64,000 nt of DNA from Leishmania infantum JPCM5 (taxonomy: Eukaryota > Euglenozoa > Kinetoplastea > Trypanosomatida > Trypanosomatidae): positions 436,501 through 500,500 of the forward strand of contig NC_009277.2 of NCBI RefSeq assembly GCF_000002875.2. Reading direction: 5' to 3'. Position 1 is the stretch's first letter, and every line of letters starts with the position of its first letter. The notes under the pieces were generated by a model, which saw nothing but the letters and a program-made list of their open reading frames with translations, searched no databases and was not told where the DNA came from. The translations under genes were made by a program, and so were the position numbers. Shown here piece after piece: positions 29,801-38,521 of this stretch.

Positions 29801-30137
29801 CTTTGGGGACCTGAGCCGAGCATCGCCACCGGCGCACTACGACGTGCCGTGCCCCTCGGAGACGCCGCGTCCGCGCTCGGCGGAGCGCGGGCTCGACTCT
29901 TGTGCTGGGATGGATTATGACGATGATCACATCCACAGGAACACCGAGAGCTCCACCTACGGTGTGCACGCCGTGGCGTCGCTGGAAAGGGAGGTGACGA
30001 CGCTGCCATGTCATCCGTCTGGCCCGCTGGCGGAACAGCTCCGGAGCCTGGAAGAGATGCTGCGCGAGTGGAAGGAGATCGAACGCGAGTGCTCGCCCAT
30101 CGCAAAGCAGCCCCGCAAGGCCGGCATTGTCGAGTAG
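26814..30137 (+). CDS. Large low-complexity repeat protein, probably cytoskeletal
   Basis: A 1107-residue basic protein rich in Ala, Arg, Gln and Ser. I do not recognise an enzyme domain. It contains degenerate internal repeats: an aromatic start followed by a charged helix (GFELFIEKGQQRRAEAER; GYEMHARQGQSRRAKAV; VFERLTRKAEGRDHR; VFDDLHAQARKGAQ; DYFYKRQLHAKERKQRH). 'Cys-x-x-HPR' motifs also occur (SCTHHPRVSRH; ECTFHPRINEAA), as does a repeated SFKFG/SFKFA box. Such 'TFHPRI' motifs recur in trypanosomatid basal-body and flagellar cytoskeleton proteins, so a cytoskeletal role is a reasonable guess. A long charged coiled coil lies around residues 755-840. The frame is open from 26565, but the ATG at 26814 after the CT-rich leader is preferred. 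Confidence 0.8.
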   Translation: MPSRSQGTASLGGSVADEEHSLRGRHGAGCRGCVGEDFHGRPASRPLSPSAAPERPRPLSRGVDSSRNLSFKFGEDARFSGSEPYSGRATAAPAATGKGGGSADAGAALAGGCTAGAECPSRGGGNAAMASFVSELHVTHNGIAIPPIHGIPRPGGLPSEKPAEYAKVKDCRAPQRLRMPAKGAFSNATSLAVLQRVQSLVNERQVEPAGWTPIEPSPMRVGAVGDDDTAEEGSVAQMHRRAASPDGKWPEVEWAARDPRVSAARSPSLAPHGFSEALLMPSDAMMVAEKSEGDAAAMATTHAMQYAEDRGGVEEKAARVRSFMPVRQHLRQQQQQQYHHEGRTTLAHARAPTRSASPPKLPCNEGNIQNDSDNEQSPHRQRTAAPIASARCGDSMDDIAPCAIRTAASAQRSLACKLTSGRSQDPPSAYRPDRAPAPAAAKVTASADRKPSARMPRGFELFIEKGQQRRAEAERAQHARAAEAAGEPLAAASAQHHSNGGTAPSTGDRATTRLRMMSVMPLPRGYEMHARQGQSRRAKAVREEEERRTGDIVSCTHHPRVSRHRIVSSSSAHSARAIRRSPHPQPHTSAAAEEDGAPTAETLPLSVFERLTRKAEGRDHRPLQLEERCAPSHQSHSFKFAAAAAAAAEDEHGGSMKGGAAAAYKHRAARQTREGGAQRHKARGAGRNVFDDLHAQARKGAQAAPAASASPRSLGSQVHGRGAASGRASAMAPNKTETGSAAAGEAGAEVTAHRRSQAEIEQHLAHMMSREAEHRAKWEKHLVAQAAEEEQTRNGHVVLNPKTDELAERARTRYRIREEREKQQREREEVQKAAAAAKRAPQRSASQRQAPRFPKPAEEGEQAAHKAVWGTEPTPTAAAPVSCAATDYFYKRQLHAKERKQRHLEQLRLERAEEELSECTFHPRINEAAGKMAQRLVVESFQGDYVVNVPDRFAPATTPWKQVVGSDGRAGSVPQLAEYCDAHGHSLLASSRSGSFFGDLSRASPPAHYDVPCPSETPRPRSAERGLDSCAGMDYDDDHIHRNTESSTYGVHAVASLEREVTTLPCHPSGPLAEQLRSLEEMLREWKEIERECSPIAKQPRKAGIVE

Positions 30138-32758
30138 GTCGAGCAGGTGCCGCCGAAGCAGGAAAAGAGTGAAGGCGAAAGGGGAGGGGGAAGGGCGGAC
30201 GGCGCCGCATCGCGGTTAGGCAGACATGCTGCCCTCCGTGTACGCGCCGCGTTCTGCGCGAGCGCTCACGCCCTTCCTTCTTCCTCTCCTCACAGCCTAC
30301 CGCACGGCTCGGGCCTGCGGGTGGGAGGAGGAGGGCGCCGTTGCACAGCCACACGTCTAAGAGCGGCTCTTCTCTCTGTCTGGTGCGGTTTGCTGCTCCG
30401 TTTCTGCGGGTGCGCGCGTGTATGTACGCTGGGCACGCCGGCCGACACACCAACAGGACACCCTTCTCTCTTCTGCACCGCAGCGACACGCGTCCTCATC
30501 GCTAAATTTCTGTTTATGCGTTTTCCATGTCTCTGAAGAGTTGGCAATGAGGGCGCTCCGGCAAACGGTGCCTGACACGTCCCTCTCCCGTCCTCCGCTC
30601 CCCTCCGTGACGCCGGTGCAGCAGCTGCTGCTGCTGCGCGCGTCGTGGCCACAACCATTGGGGAGGAGGGGGGAGGGATAGGCAGGCGGATATCCGTTGA
30701 TGTTTCCGTTTTCTGCGGCGGCTGCCCTGTGTCTGTGTACGCGCCTGTGTGCCTGTCGCCCGTGTGCGAGTGGCTCCTCACGTCTTTTTCCGGCTGTTGC
30801 GGCCAGCGACGTCGTCACGGTGATGGGGTCATGGTGCGTGCATTTTCACTCGGCCCGCCCACCCGCCAGACGGAAAGCCTGCTGACGGTCTTGCGCCCTT
30901 CAGCTGGCCGCCTTGGCTCCCCCCTCCCCCGAGTGCCTCCCCTCTTCCTCTGCACCCATCTCCCGCGCGATCTCTGGCACACCCCTCAGCGCACACGAAC
31001 GCAGCGAGCCTTCATCATCGGCATCGTCTTATGCTTTGCGCATGCGTGCAGGTGTGTGCGCTGGGGCACGCGTATCCGCCTTTTTCATGTTGCTGCCACA
31101 TATTGTTTTTCCTTTTTTGGACCTGCTCCACAGGAGCTGCTGATCACGATGCGGATGGAACCCTCGCCCGCGCCTCTGCCACACCACCTCCCCTCCATTG
31201 CACGCATGAGCTTGTGAAGAGACTTGCGTGTGAGAGTGTGCCGTTGTCGATGCACCTCCCCCCTTCACCCCCACCCACCCCTCCCTTCTGTTGGCGCGTG
31301 CATCATCAACGACGTGCCGAGCCCAAAACTCTGTACCGCGGCATTAAATCTCTTGACATCTTCTTGTGGTGTGTGCTTGCGTGTGCGTGTGTGCCGCGAC
31401 GACGTGGGAGGGAGGGGGGAGCGCAGAGCGGTGTGGCGCTACGCATGTCGGCCATCAGATCCTGGATGGCGTTGCGTCGGAGCCACCCGCGGCCGCGGAC
31501 ACGTTTGTGGCACCCGTATGACAGGCGAAGCGTCCGCGTGCCTCGAGCCTGTCCCACCCACGCCCCGGCCTTCACAGCGCCCACTGCTGGTGTGGCGGGG
31601 AGCCTGAGAGCCGCCCCTCCCCCCCCCCCCCCGAGCGGGGATGCGCCAAGGCGGCGGACCTGCGAGGCGGCGGTGCGGGCAGAGGTTGAGGCAGGGGCCG
31701 TGCGCCGATGGCTGCGTCGGCGCATTGCTGTGCCGCGTGTGTCTACGGCCGGGCGTCGAGTGGCGCGGCGTTGAGCTCGTGCTCTGCGGCAAATACATGG
31801 ACGCGTGAAAGAAATGTAACGCTGTACCTCTTTGTTGACGTCTCTGTGTGTGCTTGTGCATGACAGTGTCTGTGCGGTGGCGGCGCAGTTCTGCCGCACA
31901 CATCTCACATCATCGTCATAGCTGCCGGCTGCTGCAGCGGTGTGCGTTGCTTCCTCCACCGCACTGTTATCACGAGCGTCAATACTACGAAAAAAAAAAA
32001 CACTCTGACACCTACACACACACGCGCACGCCACCTCTTCCACCCCACCACCCGACGCACCCGCCTCAGCGATATTGACGCCTGTCTCGCTTTCCTTCCA
32101 TGCATCGCATGTCTCTCGTGAGCCCACTCCGCTCAGGCCTCCGTCTGCGTGTCGTTCTGTGCACCGATGCGAGCATCGACCGCATGCGCTACGGTGCAGA
32201 TATGCACGCAGACGCCGGCACGACATCCGCACGACACCCCGTACACGCATCCGAACATGACGCTGTGCCACATGCCTCATCTGATGAGGAGACGGATGAG
32301 CTTCGCTGATCGCAGCGCAAAGGAGGGGGGGGGGTGGGCGTCACAAGTGGTGCGCCCTGACCGCATCCTGTTCTTGCCGTGGTCTCAGGGGCACCACCCG
32401 CCGCGGTCATCGTCACCACCGCCGCCTCACCGAACCTCATCTACGCGGGCGTATATGCGCACCCCTACCCCTGTATGTCTTTCACAGCATCGGCGTTGGA
32501 CGCGCTTACGCCATTACGCTGTCGCCGCCGTTCTCTCACCCTTCCACGCCAACCCCCTCCCCGTTCATCTCTCGTGCGTCTCCCCGCATTCTGAATACGG
32601 TGTGCGCCATCCTCACAAGCACAACAGGAAACAGCGCGGGAGAGTGGGAGCTCGGCACGCATTCGTGGCCCTCCCCCCTCCAGTCTCTCGCCGCACACGC
32701 GCACACTTCTGTCCGTCTGCCCGTCTCTGCAATCACGTTCCTTCGACCTTCTCTGCTG
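30138..32758 (+). other. Intergenic region containing SIDER2-like copy D
   Basis: About 2.6 kb. Copy D lies at 31397-31790 and an A11 run at 31990-32000. Several pyrimidine tracts (31255-31290, 32500-32760) are possible splice signals. No gene is supported. Confidence 0.65.
31397..31790 (+). repeat. SIDER2-like retroposon, copy D (5'-truncated)
   Basis: It lacks the first ~60 bases present in copies A and E and starts at CGACGACGTGGGAGGG. The 3' half has the variants of C and E (CCCACTG, CTGAGAGCC) and the longest poly-C tract of the five (14 C). It ends in GAGCTCGTGCTCTGCGGC, a variant also seen in copy E. It is 1.26 kb downstream of the nearest upstream gene, further than the other copies. 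Confidence 0.8.
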
Positions 32759-33580
32759 ATGTCGCGCGTAGTCGTGATGGCACTTGCGCTGTCCTTCGCC
32801 ATGGCAGCCGCGCTTGCCGTCACCGCCGTGCAGAGCGGTAGCTGCATCTTCCTCACCTCTCCGCCGTCGTACACGTTCATTGGCGGCGGGTTTCACATGC
32901 AACTCGCGCTTGAGTATCCTCTGCCGGCCAAGGACGTGCGCCTCAGCTTCGACCTCCCCAAGTTTTTCTTCGTTGATGAGGCGGAGGCCGAGCAGCTCTA
33001 CCGGATGGAGGTGCTCTCTGCCGACCCGATGACGCAGGGAACGGCCGCTGTCGTCGTGGCCGACGTGACGCGCGCCTACTCGCCGCTGCGCATGTCGTCC
33101 CGGTATGCTTTCGACATTGAGGCCCCCGTGTTCAAGGTCAACTACACGACAAACCATGTGGAGCTGACCTTCCAGCAGCTGGGCGGCGATGGCACGGGTA
33201 GCGCGCTTGACGCGTACCTGGCGGAGGACGGTGCGCAGGCGCAGGTTCCCTTTCGAGCGCGCCTCGTCATTCCGATACACTCCCGCTACGAAGTCCTGGA
33301 CACCAAGACGCCCTTCTCATTGCTGCGCTTCATCACTGGTGAGGGTGCCTACGTGCGCCGGTGCTTGACGAGGGTGGACGTGGCCGGCCGTGCTGACTCG
33401 CGCTGCTTAACAGGCGCGTACCGCTCCAGCGCCACTGTGGCCAAATCAGAGGAGAAACCACATTACAAGCACTGTCTCGACCTGCCCGTCGGTCTGCTGG
33501 CCGACCTTCCGTACGTGTACCACGCGCTTATGGGGCTCCTGGTGGCTGGCGCCGCCCTCGTTATCCTCGCTATTCGTTAG
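32759..33580 (+). CDS. PIG-X-like subunit of GPI mannosyltransferase I
   Basis: A 273-residue protein with an N-terminal signal peptide (MALALSFAMAAALAVTA), a luminal domain and one C-terminal membrane helix (YHALMGLLVAGAALVILAI) ending in a single Arg. Near residues 168-180 it has LVIPIHSRYEV, matching the 'lPlHxRY' signature of PIG-X/Pbn1. Just before the membrane helix, CLDLPVGLLADLPYVY matches their 'VPVG' stretch. An N-glycosylation sequon (NYT) is present in the luminal part. PIG-X stabilises PIG-M, the ER enzyme that adds the first mannose to GPI anchors, a pathway of special weight in Leishmania surface coats. Sequence conservation in this family is low, so the call rests on topology plus two short motifs. 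The ATG at 32759 begins the signal peptide; the upstream frame from 32600 is untranslated. Confidence 0.8.
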   Translation: MSRVVVMALALSFAMAAALAVTAVQSGSCIFLTSPPSYTFIGGGFHMQLALEYPLPAKDVRLSFDLPKFFFVDEAEAEQLYRMEVLSADPMTQGTAAVVVADVTRAYSPLRMSSRYAFDIEAPVFKVNYTTNHVELTFQQLGGDGTGSALDAYLAEDGAQAQVPFRARLVIPIHSRYEVLDTKTPFSLLRFITGEGAYVRRCLTRVDVAGRADSRCLTGAYRSSATVAKSEEKPHYKHCLDLPVGLLADLPYVYHALMGLLVAGAALVILAIR

Positions 33581-34403
33581 CTGAGCTGCATGTGTCTGCG
33601 AGCACAGCCATCGGTGATTGTTGCGCGCGATACGCGATGAGACGTGCCCTTCCTCTGTGTGCGCACTGGCCATTCTAGTACCACTGTGTATCGCGTTCCC
33701 TAGTCGTCTTCGGCACACCACGCAACCGCCCTCGCTGCACCCTCAAGTCTCTCACTGCACCTGTGCATTCCTGTGTCGGTTGGTGTCGTGCAGGAATGGA
33801 AGGACACCGCTGCAGATGCGTGCGCGCGCGCATCTACGCGTGAAGGATCGGCGGTGGTGGTGTTGGCGGTGATGACACCACGGACGTAAACACACACGCA
33901 CGCTCTCTGTCTCTCTCGGGGTGTCGCTGCTCGCGGCACCGCCGCCTCCTCCGCTGTCTCTCACGCTGGCTTGGGCACGTTGCAGATTCCCACGTAAATT
34001 GCCGTGCCGCAAGGAGATGTGGCCCTGCGCACGCCAACGGTCGGCGCAGAACCTACCGTCGTGCGCTGCCTTTGCTTTCTCCGCTTGTGCTGGCACTTCC
34101 TCTGCACTGACGGACACCATCTGTGATGACTCCTTCCCACTCCCACCCGCCGCCCCGCCCTCCAGCACGGACTACCCTTTTCTCCCTCTATCTGTCCATC
34201 CCTGTGTGTTTGTGTGTGCCGCTGAGACGACGCACGCGCTTGTCATCGTCCCTTTTCCTCTCGGCTTCCTCTCTCGTCGTTAAAGCGGGGCACACGACCG
34301 CCCTTCACACAAGCGCCTTCACGCACGCGCTCGCTGCGCTGCCGCCACGCAAGCATACGGCGGTTGCGGTTTGCCTTCGCAGAGCACCGGCTACACGAGC
34401 ACA
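33581..34403 (+). other. Intergenic region
   Basis: About 0.8 kb, no gene supported. The CT-rich block at 34247-34280 followed by AG at 34284-34285 is a candidate splice acceptor for the WD40 gene. Confidence 0.65.
34247..34285 (+). promoter_or_regulatory. Candidate trans-splice acceptor
   Basis: Pyrimidine tract followed by the first AG at 34284-34285, giving a 5' UTR of about 118 bases before the ATG at 34404. Confidence 0.45.
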
Positions 34404-35393
34404 ATGAACGGCGCACTCACGCCGCGCCAGGAGGTGCAGCTCCCGCACGCGCCGGCGCTGCTCTATAACAATCTGCAGCCGCACGGAGGTGGCGCGTACG
34501 TGTCATACGCAACGGACTCCGCCGTGTATACGGTCCGGGCGTCGACAGGGGCTCCGTGCTTCAAGCCCCTTCGCTTTCCATGTGGTCAAGTACAGCACCT
34601 CGCCGCCTTGCAAGATGACGCAGAGCAGAACATCATTGTCGTAGTTGTCCTGTCCGCCTGCATGGCCGTCATCGTTGTGAACGGGCGACAGGTACACGTG
34701 CTACCAGAAAAGGGCGGCGACACGGCGCTCACCTGCGCAGCTGTGGCGCGTGTGGCGGGAAAAGACGAGATGGTTGTGGCGGTCGGCGCATCAAACGGAA
34801 TCCCGCTGTGCTGCCGGTGCACCCTCGACGGGCACCCGGTGGCGTCCGCGGAGGTCACTGCGCCAGTGCAAGCGCATGCACAGCGCAGCATCACGGCCTT
34901 GGATCTCGAAGCCGTGGGAGAGGCGTCGCGTGTGGAGATGGCATCGGGCGACGCCGGCGGCCACGTGGTTCTCTGGGCCGACAGCAATCCCACGCACACG
35001 ATCCCACCCGAGAGCGATACCGACGCCGTCACGTGCGTGCGGCTGGTCTCCGTCAGCAACACCGTCGCTGTGGCGTACGGTGGAGGACAAATCAAGCTCA
35101 TTCAGCGTAGCAGCGGCGCCGTCACCATCGCCATCCAGGCCCACTCCCGCTGGATCAACGCGATGGTATACAGCGCCGCCCGGCACTGGCTGGCGTCTGC
35201 CGCCGAGGACGGGCAGATATCGGTGTGGGATGTCACCTCCGTTGACCCGAATCGCGTCTGCATCGCGAGTGGTACCGTCACGAATGAGCTGCCCACCGGG
35301 CTGGCGTTCCTGAGCAACATGGGTGACCTTCTTGCTGCGTCGTACGATGTAGTCAAGCTTCGGTGTTTTCCTCTTCCCGGCAAGGGGCGCTAG
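34404..35393 (+). CDS. WD40 repeat protein, WDR54-like
   Basis: A 329-residue beta-propeller protein. Recognisable blades include ASGDAGGHVVLWAD and, near the C-terminus, IQAHSRWINAMVYSAARHW followed by LASAAEDGQISVWDV. That last blade closely resembles the 'AHARWINALD...LLSAAEDSFVRVW' blade of WDR54, and the N-terminal LLYNNLQP also fits that family. WDR54 is a small cilium-associated propeller in animals with poorly known function, so a scaffold role is inferred. The frame begins with a TTG at 34371; the first ATG, at 34404, is taken as the start. The propeller probably has six or seven blades, most of them too diverged to count by eye. Confidence 0.83.
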   Translation: MNGALTPRQEVQLPHAPALLYNNLQPHGGGAYVSYATDSAVYTVRASTGAPCFKPLRFPCGQVQHLAALQDDAEQNIIVVVVLSACMAVIVVNGRQVHVLPEKGGDTALTCAAVARVAGKDEMVVAVGASNGIPLCCRCTLDGHPVASAEVTAPVQAHAQRSITALDLEAVGEASRVEMASGDAGGHVVLWADSNPTHTIPPESDTDAVTCVRLVSVSNTVAVAYGGGQIKLIQRSSGAVTIAIQAHSRWINAMVYSAARHWLASAAEDGQISVWDVTSVDPNRVCIASGTVTNELPTGLAFLSNMGDLLAASYDVVKLRCFPLPGKGR

Positions 35394-35817
35394 CGTGACC
35401 CGCACAGGTAACGGGCTCCCAGGTGCTTGCAGGAGGGCGGCACGGCCGCATTTGCGAAACCAAAAACGAAGCGGCGCAAGACCAGCGAAGAATCGAAGAG
35501 GAGAACAAAACACAGCGAGATGCACGCGCAGAGAGCGCGGATATCGATGTGGTGATGTAGCCGCAGCCCGGCCGTCGCAGGGGAGGGACGAGGGCGGAGA
35601 AGTGTTCTACGCGTTGCGTGCCGCTCACACTGTGCAGAGCAACCGTATCGTGGCCTCGGGCAACGCACATGAGTACTATACCGAGCAACAAATCCGCCTC
35701 ATTGACTGTCATGCGCACGTGCAACTGTGCACCTCTTCTCTACTCTTCCTCTTCTCCTCGGTGCTGCCGCTGCGCTCAGCAGACAACTCATCTCTGCTGC
35801 CTCTCTACCGCGCATCG
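35394..35817 (+). other. Intergenic region
   Basis: About 420 bp open in the frame of the next gene but with UTR-like composition; CT-rich DNA at 35725-35765 is the likely splice region. Confidence 0.55.
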
Positions 35818-38076
35818 ATGTCGCTGACGGACATAGAGGAGGCCGAGACAGTGGAGCTGCTCTCCGAGGACAGCTGCTCAACTATGTCTGCCTCTTCTCA
35901 GGATGTCGGGGCCACCACGGCCGATACGTCTCTGCCGCTGACCGCTAACGCAAATGAGGAACAACTGCGCCGCCGCACGCTGCACGAGTGTGCCTGTATT
36001 CCAGAGCTTGGGCCACAGACCGCGTGGCTCGAGGAGAGCGGCGCCGCAGGCAACGGACCGTCTGCATCGACAACGGAGATGAACTGGGATGTCGCGCACG
36101 CTGACCACATCATTGTTGCTGTGCGGTGGCGGGTGGCGCTGACTTCACCTGGCACAGGAAGCCCCTCACTTCACACAACCCCGTGGGTGCCGTATGCGGT
36201 GCCCCTCGCCAAGATGATCGCCTCCAGGACAACGGCCGCGGCGGACACAGCGAGCACTGTCACGAGCACTGCCAGCAGCAGCGGCGGTGGCAGCAGCGCG
36301 ATACTGCAGCCCCTCGGCTCCGTGCAGCTGCCCCTAGGACGCTCGATGTTCCTCCTCGCTGCGCAGCTTTCCTCTCTCGTTCCATGCGTGTGGGACAGCG
36401 GCGTTGCAGCGGAGAGCCTTGTCAGCGTGGCTGCCTCCATCTCACGAGCGCAGTGTACACTGCACCTCCACTACGCGGCAGCAAAGACACCGCAGGCGCC
36501 ATCCTCGCTGCGAGCCCGTCCCGTGTGTCGCTCCTTCGATGTGTTTGCGATCTCCCCAACGACGGCGCTCCTCGGTGTCGCCTTGCAGCCTCACCAGCGC
36601 TACCACATCAAGCGGAAGCGCGGTACCGGCAAGTCCGCCCACACCTCGGAGGATCAACCGTGCGATGCGAAAGGCGTCCTCACCTTGCGAGTGGGACCAT
36701 ACTGCCACGTGGATGTGGCGCTGGACGGGTTGCCTTCTGAGCCTCATGTCAGCGGCAGTGCCGGCACGTGCCCCTCCATCACTATCAACACATACAATGG
36801 TCGTCATGCGCACGCCACGCGGAGTGGTCAGACGCAAGACAGCCCGGCAGTGCACCGGACGTCGGCATGTCGGAGTGGCGTTGCACGCGAACACCCCGCG
36901 GCGGTGACGCAGCTGCAGCGCGGCTCGACGACATCTCTCATCACCGGCGACAGCACCGCCGTCTTGGCGACGATGTCTGACATGTCGGACCACGTCGCGC
37001 TGAGCGAGGCCAGTGGGCATGAGCACGACGGCCCTGTCGTCGCCGGGAGCCAGGAGGTGGCCGCCGCGCCGTCGCGCACGACCATCACAGGGTCCCTCAA
37101 GCGGCAGCGGTCAACTGCGGCTCGAGGACGCGCTGCTGAAGCGGTGGTCCGGCAAGTCGACAACGCGAAAGCTGTGGAGGGAGGCGATGATGACGAGGCA
37201 GACGCAGCCGCGTCGCACTCCGTCGCCACGACGCCCAGCGCGATCGTTCTCTTCACGACAGGGATGCGGCTCAGCGATGTGGAGGAGAAGACGTTGAAGG
37301 AGCTCGGTGCCCTCGTGAACCCGCATCTGCGCCTGGCACGCTACGCCCGCGTCCTTGTAGCGCAGCGGCCGCTCGCGCGCAGTGTGAAGCTGCTCACCGT
37401 CCTGCCCTACGTCCAAGATGTGGTGCATCAGAGCTGGCTCGACGCGGTGCTGCGCACCCGCACCCTCGACCTCCCGCTGGAGGGATTCGCCTACAAGGAG
37501 CGGAAGATTGCCGGCAGCATCGAGAGCGAGAACAGCTTCGACCTGCGTGAAACAATGAGCAAGGCCCCGACGGAGCGCCAGCGGCTCTTCGCGCAGCAGC
37601 GCTTCTGGGTGCACAAGTCCGCGGCCCCGCAGGAGCCGCCGATGAACGATCTGAAGACGGTGGTGGCGGCCTCGGGCGGCATCATCACGCGGTGCGTTCT
37701 CGACGCAGACGTTCTCGTCCTGCCCAAGCACAAGCCCACCCTATCGTGTTGGCGTGGTATTGCGCAGCAGCTCGGCGGAACTGGCGGGGCGTCGGCCTCG
37801 TCCGCGTCCGCGGCCCCGACGCTCGCACAGCGCAAGCAAGCCGGCGTCTTGTTTGTGGTGCCAGACGACATCTTCAAGTGTGTGCTGCAGCAGCGCCGTC
37901 TCTCCGCCTCCTCCATCACTCTTCCACGTCAGCTCCTGACGGAGGCCGCCGCCACTAGAGGCACAACCGGCGCGGCCAGAGTTGGCCGACGCCCCTCTCA
38001 GCCAACACGGAAGACGCCGCGCGCCTCCACGACGCAGCGGTCTCCACATCGTAAATCGTGCAAGCGCTCGCAGTAG
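35818..38076 (+). CDS. Tandem-BRCT protein, MDC1/PTIP-like
   Basis: A 752-residue protein. The N-terminal ~470 residues are mostly Ser/Thr/Ala-rich and have no clear domain. The C-terminal part holds two BRCT domains. BRCT1 is at about residues 474-560 (VLFTTGMRLSD, then VLVAQRPLARSVKLL and VVHQSWLDAVL). BRCT2 is at about 584-693 (QRFWVHKSA, then LKTVVAASGGII and VLVLPKH). The linker ENSFDLRETMSKA resembles the linker of MDC1 and related phosphopeptide-binding BRCT pairs, and the Thr-Gly in the first strand and the Lys in RSVKLL match phosphate-binding positions. Such proteins read phosphorylated H2A/H2AX at DNA breaks, so a DNA-damage role in the nucleus is inferred. The tail is strongly basic. 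The open frame extends upstream to 35395, but the ATG at 35818 (MSLTDIEEAE) follows the CT tract. Confidence 0.87.
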   Translation: MSLTDIEEAETVELLSEDSCSTMSASSQDVGATTADTSLPLTANANEEQLRRRTLHECACIPELGPQTAWLEESGAAGNGPSASTTEMNWDVAHADHIIVAVRWRVALTSPGTGSPSLHTTPWVPYAVPLAKMIASRTTAAADTASTVTSTASSSGGGSSAILQPLGSVQLPLGRSMFLLAAQLSSLVPCVWDSGVAAESLVSVAASISRAQCTLHLHYAAAKTPQAPSSLRARPVCRSFDVFAISPTTALLGVALQPHQRYHIKRKRGTGKSAHTSEDQPCDAKGVLTLRVGPYCHVDVALDGLPSEPHVSGSAGTCPSITINTYNGRHAHATRSGQTQDSPAVHRTSACRSGVAREHPAAVTQLQRGSTTSLITGDSTAVLATMSDMSDHVALSEASGHEHDGPVVAGSQEVAAAPSRTTITGSLKRQRSTAARGRAAEAVVRQVDNAKAVEGGDDDEADAAASHSVATTPSAIVLFTTGMRLSDVEEKTLKELGALVNPHLRLARYARVLVAQRPLARSVKLLTVLPYVQDVVHQSWLDAVLRTRTLDLPLEGFAYKERKIAGSIESENSFDLRETMSKAPTERQRLFAQQRFWVHKSAAPQEPPMNDLKTVVAASGGIITRCVLDADVLVLPKHKPTLSCWRGIAQQLGGTGGASASSASAAPTLAQRKQAGVLFVVPDDIFKCVLQQRRLSASSITLPRQLLTEAAATRGTTGAARVGRRPSQPTRKTPRASTTQRSPHRKSCKRSQ

Positions 38077-38521
38077 TGGTCGGGTCCCACGAGGCTGGTA
38101 TCAGAGCATGCGTATAGGTATGAGTTCGTGCATAGACGCAGCCCAACATAGATAGTGTCGCGGGCACGACAACAAAGAGAGCGGTGAGGAGGGGTACCGT
38201 CTATCCAGACTCCAATGCCCCTCCCTTCCCCGCCCGCATCCGCGGCAACCGCGGCCGTGTTGATCTATCGGGTGGTGCGTACGCCGGCGTCATCGGCGAG
38301 CGTGAACGCGCGCGGTAAAAGAAAAGCGAGCGACACACCCGCACGCCCGCACGCATGGCAGTGGGCCTGAACACTCCAACTGTTGCCCCTCTCTCCATCC
38401 TTCTCTCGCTCTCGATGCGTTTCGCGATGCCAGCCGCTCCGCCGCCGTTGTATTGCGCTTATTTGGTGGTCTTCGTGGCATAGGAGAAGGTGGAAAGGCC
38501 ATCGCAGGCAGGTAGACACAC
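38077..38521 (+). other. Intergenic region
   Basis: About 445 bp. A CT-rich stretch at 38390-38415 is a possible splice signal. No gene or repeat seen. Confidence 0.6.

Noticed and set aside
31031..31774. ORFs reading through the SIDER2-like copies (copy D here, similar frames in A, B, C and E)
   Set aside because: The frames differ in start and end between copies and are broken by poly-C length changes; the elements are non-coding short retroposons.
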